From NCBI RefSeq assembly GCF_036227105.1, contig NZ_CP109434.1:7660501-7724500 (forward strand): DNA of 64,000 bases. Direction: 5' to 3'. The notes below the pieces were generated by a model. It worked only from the letters and a program-made list of their open reading frames with translations, was not told the DNA's origin and ran no database searches. This document shows positions 24,900 to 33,981 of this stretch, in pieces. The position numbers were made by a program, and so were the translations under genes. How positions within the stretch are numbered: the first letter of the stretch is position 1; the number at the start of each line of letters is the position of its first letter. Source of the stretch: Amycolatopsis sp. NBC_01488 (GTDB lineage Bacteria; Actinomycetota; Actinomycetes; Mycobacteriales; Pseudonocardiaceae).

Positions 24900-27830
24900 A
24901 TGCGCCGTCGCCTGTCCGCCCTCGCGCTCGCCGTGGCCACCCTGGCCGGGATGTGCGCCGCACCAATGGCTTCCGCGGCACCCCGCCTGCCGGAGCGGCC
25001 CCGGCACCAGATCACGTTCGACAGGTATTCGCTGCTGCTGGACGGGCGGCGGCAGTTCGTCTGGTCCGGGGAGTTCCACCCGTTCCGGCTGCCGAGCCCC
25101 GGCCTGTGGCGGGACGTGCTGCAGAAGCTGAAGGCGAGCGGGTACACCGCGGTGTCGATCTACTTCGACTGGGACTACCACTCCCCCGCTCCCGGCGTCT
25201 ACGACTTCACCGGCGTGCGCGACATGGACCGGCTGCTCGACCTCGCGCAGGAATCGGGCCTGTACGTGATCGCGCGGCCCGGGCCGTACATCAACGCGGA
25301 GGTCTCCGGCGGCGGCTTCCCCGGCTGGTTGTCCACCCAGACCGGCAAAGCCCGCAGCGACGCCCCCGACTACCTCGCCGCGGCCGACGAGTGGCTGACC
25401 GCGATCGACCGGGTCATCGCCCGGCACCAGTACGTCGACGGGCGCGGACCCGTGATCCTGTACCAGATCGAGAACGAGCTGGCCGCCACCGGCACGTCCC
25501 AGCGAAACTACATCGCGCACCTGTACGACAAGGTGCGTGCGGACGGCATCGGCGTGCCGATCTTCCACAACGACAAGGGACGCAACGGGATCTGGGTGCC
25601 GCCGAGCTCGGGAGTGCCGGGCACCGTGCCCGGCAAGGTCGACCTGTACGCCTGGGACACCTATCCCGGCGGCACCTGCCACACCGACGGCACCCCGGGC
25701 AGCCCGAGCACCGCACCGGACTGGGGGCTCTACGGACCGGGCGGGGCGAAAGGCGGCGCGAGCGCTTCGCCGGACACGCCCGGGTTCACCGCCGAGTTCG
25801 GTGGCGGCTGGTTCGACTACTGGGGCAGCAACGGCACCTACCCGTGCACCGCGGTGCGCGAGGGCCCGGGCTACGAGCGCGTCTTCTACGGCACCAACAT
25901 CGCGAACGGCCTGAGCATCCAGAACTTCTACATGACCTTCGGCGGCACTTCGTGGGGCTGGCTGCCCGCGCCGGTGGTCTACACCTCGTACGACTACGGC
26001 GCGGCCGTCGACGAGGCTCGGCAGCTGCGCCCCAAAGCGGCGACGATGAAGGAGCTGGGCTACTTCCTGCAGGCCGTCCCGCCGATCACCAAGCAGGACA
26101 AGGCGGATCCCGTCACGCCGACCTCGACGGCCGTGAAGGTCTACCACAACGTCAACCCCGACACGAAGACTCATTTCTACGTGCCGATGCACGCCCCTTC
26201 GAACGCCACGACGAACGACACCTTCACCTTCCCGGTGTCCACACCGGACGGTTCGTACACCGTTCCGCAGGCCGGCACGCTGCGGCTGAACGGTCAGGAC
26301 GCCAAGCAGCTGGTGGCGAACTACGACCTCGCGGGCCAGCACCTGGTGTACTCGACGTCGGAACTCATGACCGCGGTGGCCGGGACCGTGCTGCTGCACG
26401 GGCGGCCGGGCGAAGACGGCGAGACGACGCTGCGCTACGCCCGGGAACCGAAGGTCGAGGTGCTGGCCGGGACCGTCGCCGCCACCTGGAACGCCGGCGA
26501 TCTACGCTTGAACTACGTCCACAATGGACTGGCCAGGGTGCGGATCTCCGGCGGCGGCCGGCCGCCGGTCACGCTGCTGCTCGCCGACGACGCCACCGCC
26601 GACACGTTCTGGCGGCAGGACACCGCGGCCGGGCCGGTGCTCGTCCGCGGGCCCGCGCTGCTGCGCACCGCGCGGTCGTCCGGCGGTCTCCTCGAACTCA
26701 CCGGCGACACCGCGCAGGCCAGTGCACTGGAGGTGTGGGGCCCCGGCGCGGCGGTCACCTGGAACGGACGGTTCGTCCCGGCCCGCCGCACGCCCTCGTC
26801 GAGCCTGCTGGCGACGTCGCCGCTGCCCGGCCCGGACGCGGTCCGGCTGCCGACGCTGACCGGCTGGAAGCAGGCACCCGGGTCCCCCGAAGCCGCGGCC
26901 GGCTACGACGACACGGCGTGGCGCTCCGCGGACCTCACCACCACCGCGAGCACGACGAAACCGCCGGCCGGGCAACCGGTGCTGACCGCCGACGACTACG
27001 GCTTCCACACCGGCGACGTCTGGTATCGCGGCCACACCCGCGGTGCGGTGCCGGCCCGGCTCGGCTTCACCTACGGCGGCGGGGGCGCCGGAATGCTGCA
27101 GGCGTGGCTCGACGGCCGGTACCTCGGCCAGCACGTCTTGCCGAGCGCGCTCGCCTCCCCGCCGACGACCGGCACGGCGGCCTTCGACGTCCCGGAAGAC
27201 CTGCGCGGGGACGGCGACCACGTCCTGTCGGTCATGGTGCGTGGCGACGGGCGCACCGAGGACGGCGGGGTCAACGACGCCCACAAGGAAGGCCGCGGGC
27301 TCATCTCCGCGTCCCTCACCGGCGTCGCGTGGAAGATCCGGGGCGGCGTCGCCGATCCGGTGCGGGGCCCGCTGAACAACGGCGGCCTCGACGGCGAACG
27401 GGCCGGCTGGACCCTGCCCGGCTACCCCGATCGCCGCTGGGCCCCGGCCGAGGTGCCCACCACGACCGCGGCGCCGGGCACCACGTGGTACCGGACCGGC
27501 TTCACCCTCGACGTTCCCCGGGGTCACGACGCGTCGCTGGGCCTGACCATCGGCGACCCGGCCGTGCCGAGGTCCGGCGGGCACTACCGGGCGCTGGTGT
27601 TCCTCAACGGCTGGAACCTGGGCCAGTACATCGCCGACGTCGGGCCGCAGCACACGTTCGTGCTGCCGACCGGGATCCTGAACCCCCACGGGCCCAACAC
27701 CCTCGCTCTCGCCGTGACGAGCGACGGCGGCCCCGGCAACGGCCTGGAACCGGTGGCACTGACCAACCTCGCCACGGTCCGCGGCGGCGTACCCGTCAGG
27801 CTGGTCGATTCACCAGGCTACCGGCGCTGA
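24900..27830 (+). CDS. exported GH35 beta-galactosidase
   Basis: 976 residues. Signal peptide 1-26 (MRRRLSALALAV..., ASA cleavage). GH35 barrel about 36-360: LLDGRRQFVWSGEFHPFRLP, YTAVSIYFDWDYHSPAPGVY, YVIARPGPYINAEVSGGGFP, VILYQIENELAATG (acid/base Glu193) and GFTAEFGGGWFDYWG (nucleophile Glu299). Beta-sandwich domains follow (to 976), ending with a jelly roll (YRALVFLNGWNLGQY). Hydrolyses terminal beta-galactose, for example from galactan or xyloglucan side chains. Its 3' end overlaps the convergent regulator gene by 21 bp, so transcription of one may interfere with the other. Confidence 0.93.
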   Translation: MRRRLSALALAVATLAGMCAAPMASAAPRLPERPRHQITFDRYSLLLDGRRQFVWSGEFHPFRLPSPGLWRDVLQKLKASGYTAVSIYFDWDYHSPAPGVYDFTGVRDMDRLLDLAQESGLYVIARPGPYINAEVSGGGFPGWLSTQTGKARSDAPDYLAAADEWLTAIDRVIARHQYVDGRGPVILYQIENELAATGTSQRNYIAHLYDKVRADGIGVPIFHNDKGRNGIWVPPSSGVPGTVPGKVDLYAWDTYPGGTCHTDGTPGSPSTAPDWGLYGPGGAKGGASASPDTPGFTAEFGGGWFDYWGSNGTYPCTAVREGPGYERVFYGTNIANGLSIQNFYMTFGGTSWGWLPAPVVYTSYDYGAAVDEARQLRPKAATMKELGYFLQAVPPITKQDKADPVTPTSTAVKVYHNVNPDTKTHFYVPMHAPSNATTNDTFTFPVSTPDGSYTVPQAGTLRLNGQDAKQLVANYDLAGQHLVYSTSELMTAVAGTVLLHGRPGEDGETTLRYAREPKVEVLAGTVAATWNAGDLRLNYVHNGLARVRISGGGRPPVTLLLADDATADTFWRQDTAAGPVLVRGPALLRTARSSGGLLELTGDTAQASALEVWGPGAAVTWNGRFVPARRTPSSSLLATSPLPGPDAVRLPTLTGWKQAPGSPEAAAGYDDTAWRSADLTTTASTTKPPAGQPVLTADDYGFHTGDVWYRGHTRGAVPARLGFTYGGGGAGMLQAWLDGRYLGQHVLPSALASPPTTGTAAFDVPEDLRGDGDHVLSVMVRGDGRTEDGGVNDAHKEGRGLISASLTGVAWKIRGGVADPVRGPLNNGGLDGERAGWTLPGYPDRRWAPAEVPTTTAAPGTTWYRTGFTLDVPRGHDASLGLTIGDPAVPRSGGHYRALVFLNGWNLGQYIADVGPQHTFVLPTGILNPHGPNTLALAVTSDGGPGNGLEPVALTNLATVRGGVPVRLVDSPGYRR

Positions 27831-28895
27831 ATCGGCGGCGGCGCCGCAGGATTCGCGCACCACGAGCGTCGGCCAGAGCTGGACGCGGTGGACCGGGCGG
27901 TCGGCTCCTTCGGCGAGGCGGGCCAGGGCGAGTTCCGCGGCCAGTGCCCCGAGCCGGTGCTTCTGCGGGCGGACCGCGGTGAGCGGCGGGTCGGACACCG
28001 CCGCGACCTCGTCGTCGTAGGAGACCACCGCCAGTTCGCCGGGTACCGCGATGCCGCCGTCGCGGGCCCGCTCGATCAGGCCGATGGCTTCGCGGTCGGA
28101 ATGCACCAGCAGGGCGCGGACGTCCTCGCGGCGGCAGCGGTCCAGCACACCGTCGTAGACCCCGGCCCAGTCCGGCGAGCCGTACGCCGGGACGTCGAAG
28201 TCCACGCCGGGTTCCTGGCCGAGCGACTCGATCGTCTCGCGCCAGCCGGTGCGCAGTGCGCGGCTGGTCGGGCTGGACCGGGACGTCACCAGGCCGACCC
28301 GGTGGTGGCCCAGCGACACCAGGTGCCGGACGGCCAGCCCCGCGCCGAGGGCGTGCGCGGTCGTGACGGCGTCCAGCGCGAGGGTCGGCAGTTCGGGCGG
28401 GGGCAGGCGTTCCACGAGGATCACCGGCACGGGCAGGGAACCCAGCCAGCGCAGCAGGTCCCGGGCGCCGCGGCCGCCGGTGTCCGGGGCGGCCAGCACC
28501 GTCTGCACGCCCCGTTCGAGCAGCTTGCCGACCTGGCGGCGGTCCTCCGCGGCGTCGTAGCGCGACGCCCGCAGGACCAGCCGCCCGCCCGCACCGGCCA
28601 CTGTGGACTGCGCGCCCTGGATCACCGGCGGCCAGTAGTACTCCACCGACGGCGCGACCATGCCGATCAGCGCTCCCGGCGCGCTCCGGCCGGGCTCCGG
28701 CTGCGCGCCCCGCGGCCGGGCGAGGGTGACGCCGCCGTGGACCCGCGTCAGCAGGCCGCGGTCCGCCAGGTCGGTGACGTCGCGCCGGACCGTCACGGAA
28801 CTGACGCCGAGCCGGCCCACGAGGTCGGCCAGCCGGACCGTGCCGTGCTGGCGCAGCAGCGACAGGATGATTTCGTGCCGTTCGGACGCCAGCAT
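27810..28895 (-). CDS. DeoR-HTH / LacI-ligand-domain hybrid regulator
   Basis: 361 residues. Residues 1-60 are a DeoR winged helix (ERHEIILSLLRQHGTVRLAD, LGVSSVTVRRDVTDLADRGL, RVHGGV). Residues about 75-345 are a LacI/GalR-type periplasmic-binding-like sensor (GALIGMVAPSVEYYWPPVIQ, LGHHRVGLVTSRS, LLVHSDREAIGLIERARDGG, GELAVVSYDDEVAAVSDPPL). This mixture occurs in actinomycete sugar repressors. Its ATG overlaps the TGA of the upstream heparinase-like gene (TGATG), so the two are co-translated. It probably controls the divergent transporter operon through the direct repeats at 30737-30755. Ligand: presumably an oligosaccharide or uronide imported by that operon. Confidence 0.88.
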   Translation of the reverse strand: MLASERHEIILSLLRQHGTVRLADLVGRLGVSSVTVRRDVTDLADRGLLTRVHGGVTLARPRGAQPEPGRSAPGALIGMVAPSVEYYWPPVIQGAQSTVAGAGGRLVLRASRYDAAEDRRQVGKLLERGVQTVLAAPDTGGRGARDLLRWLGSLPVPVILVERLPPPELPTLALDAVTTAHALGAGLAVRHLVSLGHHRVGLVTSRSSPTSRALRTGWRETIESLGQEPGVDFDVPAYGSPDWAGVYDGVLDRCRREDVRALLVHSDREAIGLIERARDGGIAVPGELAVVSYDDEVAAVSDPPLTAVRPQKHRLGALAAELALARLAEGADRPVHRVQLWPTLVVRESCGAAADSAPVAW

Positions 28896-30721
28896 CACGG
28901 GACGCGCTCCAGCCGGACGCGGACCGGGCCGGCCCGCACCACCAGCGTCAGCCGGCCCAGGCGCTCGCCCCAGGCCGCGCGCAGCAGCGGGTCGTCCAGC
29001 TCCCGGTACTCGAATTCCGGGGTGGCGGACAGGGGGTCCCAGCTCAGCCGCAGCACCGGGGAATCGCCGTGTGAGACGACCGCGGACCCGGCACCGACCT
29101 CGACGTCTCCGGCGAGCACGTAGCGGAGCAGCCCCGTGGCGCCTTCGTCCTCGACGAGAACGCAGGCCTCGTCGCGGACCAGCCGGACGGTCCGGATCCA
29201 CCGGCGCACCACCCCCTCCGGGTACGCACCGGCGAGGTCGGCGGACAACCCCGTCGCGGCCGCGGTGAGCTCCACGCGGACGTCCCGCGCGCCGTGCTCC
29301 GAGCCCGGTTGCTGCGGCGCGCCCGGCTCCGGCACGTTGTGCCACTCGCTGCGCAGTGGCCACGCCCGGTAGCGGTCCGGGCCGAAGCTGGCCGCGGTGT
29401 AGGTCGGCTGGCCGACGTCGGCCACCACGGGCACGCCGTCGACGGCGACCCAGAACGACCCGACGTCGAGGTGGTTGTGCCGTTCGCCGTTGTGGCCCGC
29501 CTTGACGGCCACCGTCAGCCCGGCCGGCGTCCCGGCCGTCTCGCGCGCGACGACCACCTGCACCCGCGGCAGCCATTCCTCGCGGGCGAACCAGGTTCCG
29601 GTGGGCTCCTCCCCCACGGCCCGGCGCCACCGCGGATCCGCCAGTCCCGCGAGTGCCCGGCCGAGCCCGGCGGCCGGCCACACGAGCCGCCCGCCCGCTC
29701 GCGCGCGACTGGCCGCATGGGCGCGGACGTCGGCGTCGCCGAGCCGCTCACCCCAGCGGTGGAGCACGTGCCACGGCTGCGCGGCCGGCAGGCGCGCGGG
29801 CGCGTCCCCGGCGTTGACGTAGGCGGCCCCGCCCAGGTGCATCCGGTGCGGGAAGCGGATCAACGGCGCCAGCACCGGGAGGTCCCGGGCGTCGAGGCCG
29901 GTCGCTTCGGCCAGGAGGTCGAGCGCTTCCAGCAGCCGGCAGGCGCCGTGCCACCAGTAGGCGACCCCTTCGTCGATCCCGCCGTCGTCGGGCAGCACGG
30001 CGACGTAGTGGTCGAGTCCCTCGACGACCAGCCGGACCAGCCGCAGGCGCCGCTCGCGATCGGGTTCGAGCAGGAGCGCGGCCGCGAGGACGGCGTGGTG
30101 GATCCACGGGTTCCAGTTGTGGGCGTCGCCGTGCAGGCCGAGCCAGTGCCAGTCGCGGACGCGCTCGAACGGCGTCAGGACGCGGCGGTCGGCTTCGCGC
30201 TGTAAGCGCTTTCTCAACCCCGGCGCGCGGGCGTCGAAAGCCGGGCCGAGGACGTGGTCCGCCCAGGCGAACAGCGTCACGACCTCGGCCGCGCCCAGGT
30301 CGAGGAACGGCTCGTCCGGGTCGGCCAGCACCTCGCCGCGCCCGGCGGCGAACCGCTCGTGCGGCGCCCAGCACCATGTGGTCGTCTCGGCCAACGCGAC
30401 CAATCCGTCGATCGCGCCGTCGAGGAACGGCAACCCCTGGTCCAGCACCGCGGCGAGCACCAGCAGCGTCACGCGTTCCCGCAGGTCACCGGCCGCTTCT
30501 TCGTACTCGGTCCGGACGCCGTCGCGGAACGTCCGCGCCCACGCCGTGGCCGTCAGGACCGGCGCCGGGCGGGCGAGCACCGCCGCGGCCTCGGCGAGCA
30601 GGAGTTCGCCGTCCACCGCGTCCCAGACGGCCCGGTTCCGCACGTCCGGCACCGATTCCGGCGCCCGCAGCGGCACCGGGGAACCGTCGAAGAGCGCACT
30701 CAGCCGACCGCGGAGCGACAT
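28895..30721 (-). CDS. cytoplasmic heparinase II/III-family protein
   Basis: 608 residues, no signal peptide (MSLRGRLSALFDGSP). Helical toroid about 1-370 (WLGLHGDAHNWNPWIHHAVL, GGIDEGVAYWWHGACRLLEA, with the Asn-His and Tyr-x-x-x-His patterns of heparinase II/III-type lyases). Then a beta-sandwich heparinase II/III C-terminal domain (VAVKAGHNGERHNHLDVGSF, VVADVGQPTYTAASFG). The family eliminates glycosidic bonds next to uronic acids. Intracellular location suggests it acts on imported oligosaccharides. GGGAGG precedes the ATG at 30721. It leads a two-gene operon with the DeoR/LacI hybrid. Identity of the sugar is open (oligo-glucuronide, alginate, glycosaminoglycan-like). Confidence 0.82.
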   Translation of the reverse strand: MSLRGRLSALFDGSPVPLRAPESVPDVRNRAVWDAVDGELLLAEAAAVLARPAPVLTATAWARTFRDGVRTEYEEAAGDLRERVTLLVLAAVLDQGLPFLDGAIDGLVALAETTTWCWAPHERFAAGRGEVLADPDEPFLDLGAAEVVTLFAWADHVLGPAFDARAPGLRKRLQREADRRVLTPFERVRDWHWLGLHGDAHNWNPWIHHAVLAAALLLEPDRERRLRLVRLVVEGLDHYVAVLPDDGGIDEGVAYWWHGACRLLEALDLLAEATGLDARDLPVLAPLIRFPHRMHLGGAAYVNAGDAPARLPAAQPWHVLHRWGERLGDADVRAHAASRARAGGRLVWPAAGLGRALAGLADPRWRRAVGEEPTGTWFAREEWLPRVQVVVARETAGTPAGLTVAVKAGHNGERHNHLDVGSFWVAVDGVPVVADVGQPTYTAASFGPDRYRAWPLRSEWHNVPEPGAPQQPGSEHGARDVRVELTAAATGLSADLAGAYPEGVVRRWIRTVRLVRDEACVLVEDEGATGLLRYVLAGDVEVGAGSAVVSHGDSPVLRLSWDPLSATPEFEYRELDDPLLRAAWGERLGRLTLVVRAGPVRVRLERVP

Positions 30722-30736
30722 GGGCCTCCCTTGCGG

Positions 30737-30777
30737 TTCTGATCGCTTCTGATCGAATTTGTCGTTAATTGTTGACT
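30737..30777. promoter_or_regulatory. divergent promoter with direct-repeat operator
   Basis: TTCTGATCG occurs at 30737-30745 and again at 30747-30755, exactly one helical turn apart, followed by a degenerate third copy (ATTTGTCG). DeoR-family repressors typically bind such direct repeats. The plus-strand -35 TTGACT lies at 30772-30777; its -10 is weak. The gap is AT-rich compared with its surroundings and serves both the transporter operon and the heparinase/regulator pair. Confidence 0.6.
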
Positions 30778-30827
30778 CGAACTATGCCACACGATGGAGT
30801 GGCCGACATCACTCTCACGGAGGAGCA

Positions 30828-32141
30828 ATGACGCTTCGGGGTCCGGCGGCCTTGTCCCGCCGAGGTTTCCTGGCCGGGTCGGCCGGTCTCGCGGCCGCAG
30901 GCCTGCTCGGCGGCTGCGCGTCGCCGACGACGGCGTCCGGCGCCACGCGCGTGCGGATCTGGTCCTGGCTGACCGGGATGGACAAGTACGTCGCCGCGTT
31001 CAACGCGGCGCAGCACGAGGTGGCGGTCGAGCTGAACGTGATCGCGTCCGGTCTGAAGGGCGGGTACGCCCAGCAGACGAACGCGCTGCGCGCGCACAAC
31101 GCCCCGGACATCCTGCACGCCGAGTACCAGGGCCTGCCGCAGCTGCTCACCACCGGCGGGCTCCGCGACCTCACCGCGGACCTCGCCGACCTCGAGCCCG
31201 GCTGCTCCCCCGCGGCCTGGCAGGGCGTCCGCCCCGGCGGGCGCACGTGGGCGGTCCCGATGGACCTAGCGCCGATGGTGCTCTACTACCGCAAGGACCT
31301 CTTCGACCGGCACGGCATCCCGGTGCCGCGGACGTGGGACGAGTTCCGCACCGCGGCTCAGGCCGTCCGCGCGGCCGACGCGGCGGCGCGCATCACGACG
31401 TTCCCCCTCAACGACGGCTCGTTCTTCGCCGGGATGTGCTGGCAGGCGGGCGATCCGTGGTGGCGCGTCGACGGCGGGGCCTGGCGCGTGAACGTCGACG
31501 GCGAAGGCACCCTGCGCACCGCGGACTACTGGCAGCGGATGATCGCCGACGACCTGGTCGCCGCGGTGCCCACCGGGGACCAGGGCTGGATCGGCGCGAT
31601 GCACCAGGGCCGGCTGTGGGGGCTGCTGGGCGCCGCCTGGAGTGTCGGCACGCTCGGCAAGTCCGTGCCGCAGGACAAGAACCGCTGGGCCGTCACCACC
31701 ATGCCCACCTGGAACGGCCAGCCCGCCACCGGCGTGCAGGGCGGCAGCGCCTTCGCCGTCTCGGCCGAGAGCGACGTGCCGGCCGCGGCGGTGCGGTTCC
31801 TGCGCTGGCTGAGCACCGATCCCGCCGTGGCGAAGATCGGCACCACCTTCACCACCCCGTTCCCCGGCTACCTGCCGAGCCGGGCCGTGGCCGAAAAGGC
31901 GTACAAGGGCGGCTATTTCCTCGGCGACCCCGTCTACGGCGTGCTCGACGAAGCCGCCCGCCGCGTCCCGGACTGGACGTGGGGGCCGAACGCGCTGGGC
32001 CTCTTCTCCACCATCGCCGACCACCTGGGCGGCGTGAAGACCGGCAGCACCACCTTGACCGCCGCGGTCCGGCAGACGCAGGCGGACGCCGTCGCGAACC
32101 TCCGGTCGCGCGGGTTGACCGTGCTGGAAGGGACAGGGTGA
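30828..32141 (+). CDS. ABC transporter sugar-binding lipoprotein (Tat-type signal)
   Basis: 437 residues. Twin-arginine lipoprotein signal: SRRGFLAGSAGLAAAGLLGGC with lipobox LGGC (Cys about residue 29). Family 1 extracellular solute-binding protein (RIWSWLTGMDKYVAAFNAA, AHNAPDILHAEYQGLPQLL, DLAPMVLYYRKDLFDRHGIP, GGSAFAVSAESDVPAAAVRF). It captures an oligosaccharide for the two downstream permeases. No ATPase gene is in the window, so a shared MsiK-type ATPase is expected. GGAGG precedes the ATG. Its stop overlaps the next start by one base. Confidence 0.93.
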   Translation: MTLRGPAALSRRGFLAGSAGLAAAGLLGGCASPTTASGATRVRIWSWLTGMDKYVAAFNAAQHEVAVELNVIASGLKGGYAQQTNALRAHNAPDILHAEYQGLPQLLTTGGLRDLTADLADLEPGCSPAAWQGVRPGGRTWAVPMDLAPMVLYYRKDLFDRHGIPVPRTWDEFRTAAQAVRAADAAARITTFPLNDGSFFAGMCWQAGDPWWRVDGGAWRVNVDGEGTLRTADYWQRMIADDLVAAVPTGDQGWIGAMHQGRLWGLLGAAWSVGTLGKSVPQDKNRWAVTTMPTWNGQPATGVQGGSAFAVSAESDVPAAAVRFLRWLSTDPAVAKIGTTFTTPFPGYLPSRAVAEKAYKGGYFLGDPVYGVLDEAARRVPDWTWGPNALGLFSTIADHLGGVKTGSTTLTAAVRQTQADAVANLRSRGLTVLEGTG

Positions 32142-33067
32142 TGACCGTCCTCACTCCCGAACGGACCGTGAGCGCCCCGGCCGCTCCCACGGACGCCGGG
32201 CGGCCGCGGCACCGCCGTGGCCGCGCCGGGCTCGCGCTGGCGGCACCGTTCGCGCTGCTGCTGACCGGCACCGTGCTCGTGCCGATCCTCTACGCGCTGT
32301 ACCTGAGCCTCTTCACGGACCGCCTGTCGGGCCTGGGATTCTCCGGGCCGCACCAGGTGTTCGTCGCGCTCGGCAACTACCTCGACGTCCTCACCGACCG
32401 CGCGTTCCACGCCGGCCTCGGCAACGTGGCGCTGTTCGTGCTGATCCACCTCCCGATCATGCTCGGCATGGCGCTGGTCCTGGCCCTGCTGCTCGATTCC
32501 GCCGTGGTGCGGCTGCGGCGGGTGTGGTCGCTGGCGATCTTCCTGCCCTACGCCGTTCCGGTGGTGATCACCGGGCTCGTCTGGGCCTACCTGTACAGCC
32601 CCGGCTCCGGCCTGTCCGCGCTGCTGCCGTTCGACCCGCTGGGCAAGAACGGGATCCTGCCCGCGATCGTCAACATCGCCACCTGGCAGTGGGTCGGGTA
32701 CAACATGATCATCTTCTACACCGCGCTGCAGGCGGTGCCGCGCGACGTGCTCGAGGCGGCCCGCGCCGACGGCGCCGGGCAGCTGCGGACCGCGTGGTCG
32801 GTCAAGGTCCCGATGGTGCGGCCGACGCTCTTCGTCGCGCTGGTGTTCACCGTCATCGGCTCGCTGCAGCTGTTCACCGAACCGCTGGTGCTGCGCGGTT
32901 TCACGGGTTCGGTGACGAGCTCGTGGTCGCCCAGCCTGTACGTGTACGAAGCCGCGTTCGTCGAGGGCGACTACGGGCGGGCCGCCGCCGCGTCCGTACT
33001 GCTCGCCCTCGTTTCGGCCCTGCTCTCGGCGCTGGTGATGCGCCTGTCCGCCCGGAGGTCGCGTTGA
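32141..33067 (+). CDS. ABC sugar transporter permease (MalF/UgpA type)
   Basis: 308 residues with six predicted membrane helices (first about 35-58: LALAAPFALLLTGTVLVPIL). It has the cytoplasmic EAA loop VLEAARADGAGQLRTAWSVK that docks the ATPase. ATG overlaps the preceding TGA (TGATG). First of two permeases in the operon. Confidence 0.95.
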   Translation: MTVLTPERTVSAPAAPTDAGRPRHRRGRAGLALAAPFALLLTGTVLVPILYALYLSLFTDRLSGLGFSGPHQVFVALGNYLDVLTDRAFHAGLGNVALFVLIHLPIMLGMALVLALLLDSAVVRLRRVWSLAIFLPYAVPVVITGLVWAYLYSPGSGLSALLPFDPLGKNGILPAIVNIATWQWVGYNMIIFYTALQAVPRDVLEAARADGAGQLRTAWSVKVPMVRPTLFVALVFTVIGSLQLFTEPLVLRGFTGSVTSSWSPSLYVYEAAFVEGDYGRAAAASVLLALVSALLSALVMRLSARRSR

Positions 33068-33981
33068 TCCACTCCCCCGCCGCTTCGACATCCGAGGCTC
33101 CGCCTCGGGCCGGGGGCTCCGCCACCCGGAACCCCCGGAAAGCAGGCTCGCGGTGGACGTCGCGCACGGTCGTGCACGTCCTGCTGGTGCTGGCTTCGCT
33201 GTACGCGGTCCTGCCGCTCGTCTGGCTCGTCACCTCGGCCACCAAGTCCGTCGGCGACTTCTCCACCACCAGCGCGTTCGAGTTCGGCCAGTGGAATCTC
33301 GGCGCCAACCTCGGCGCGCTGTTCACCCAGGACGGCGGCGTCTTCCTCGCCTGGATCCGCAACTCGCTGCTCTACGCCGGGCTCGGCGCGGTGCTCGGCA
33401 CGCTGATCTGCGCCGCGTGCGGGTACGCGATCGCGAAACTCGACTTCCCCGGCCGGCGCACGCTGTTCGCGGTGACGCTGGCCGGCGTCCTCGTGCCCAC
33501 CACGGCGCTGGCCCTGCCGCTCTACCTGCTGGCCTCCCAGCTGCACGTGGTGGGGACGTTCTGGGCGGTGTTCGTTCCCCTGCTCACCAACCCGTTCGGC
33601 GTCTACCTCGCCCGGGTGTACGCCGACGCCGCCGTGCCCGGCGAGGTCCTCGAAGCCGCGCGGACCGACGGCGCGAGCGAGCTGCGGACGTTCTTCACCA
33701 TCGCGCTGCCGATGATGCGGCCGGGGCTCGTGACGATCTTCCTGTTCCAGTTCGTGGGGATCTGGAACAACTTCTTCCTGCCGCTGGTGATGCTCACCGA
33801 CCCGAAGCTGTTCCCGATGAGCCTCGGCCTCTACCAGTGGAGCACCCGCGTGACCCAGTTCCCCCAGTACACCCCGCTCGTCATCACCGGTTCGCTGCTG
33901 GCGGTCGTGCCGCTGGCGATCGCGTTCGTGGTGCTGCACCGGCAATGGCGCTCCGGGCTGGCGGCGGGCAGCGTCAAATGA
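33064..33981 (+). CDS. ABC sugar transporter permease (MalG/UgpB type)
   Basis: 305 residues. Starts at TTG 33064, which overlaps the preceding TGA (TTGA), the only start consistent with operon coupling. Six membrane helices (VLLVLASLYAVLPLVWLVTS onward) and the EAA loop VLEAARTDGASELRTFFTIA. A short hydrophilic N-terminus (about 30 residues) precedes helix 1. Pairs with the first permease. Confidence 0.93.
   Translation: MIHSPAASTSEAPPRAGGSATRNPRKAGSRWTSRTVVHVLLVLASLYAVLPLVWLVTSATKSVGDFSTTSAFEFGQWNLGANLGALFTQDGGVFLAWIRNSLLYAGLGAVLGTLICAACGYAIAKLDFPGRRTLFAVTLAGVLVPTTALALPLYLLASQLHVVGTFWAVFVPLLTNPFGVYLARVYADAAVPGEVLEAARTDGASELRTFFTIALPMMRPGLVTIFLFQFVGIWNNFFLPLVMLTDPKLFPMSLGLYQWSTRVTQFPQYTPLVITGSLLAVVPLAIAFVVLHRQWRSGLAAGSVK

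Noticed and set aside
30202..30214. Functional operator within the heparinase-like coding region
   Set aside because: Listed only as a matching partner of the 22473 site; being inside codons, it could be chance.
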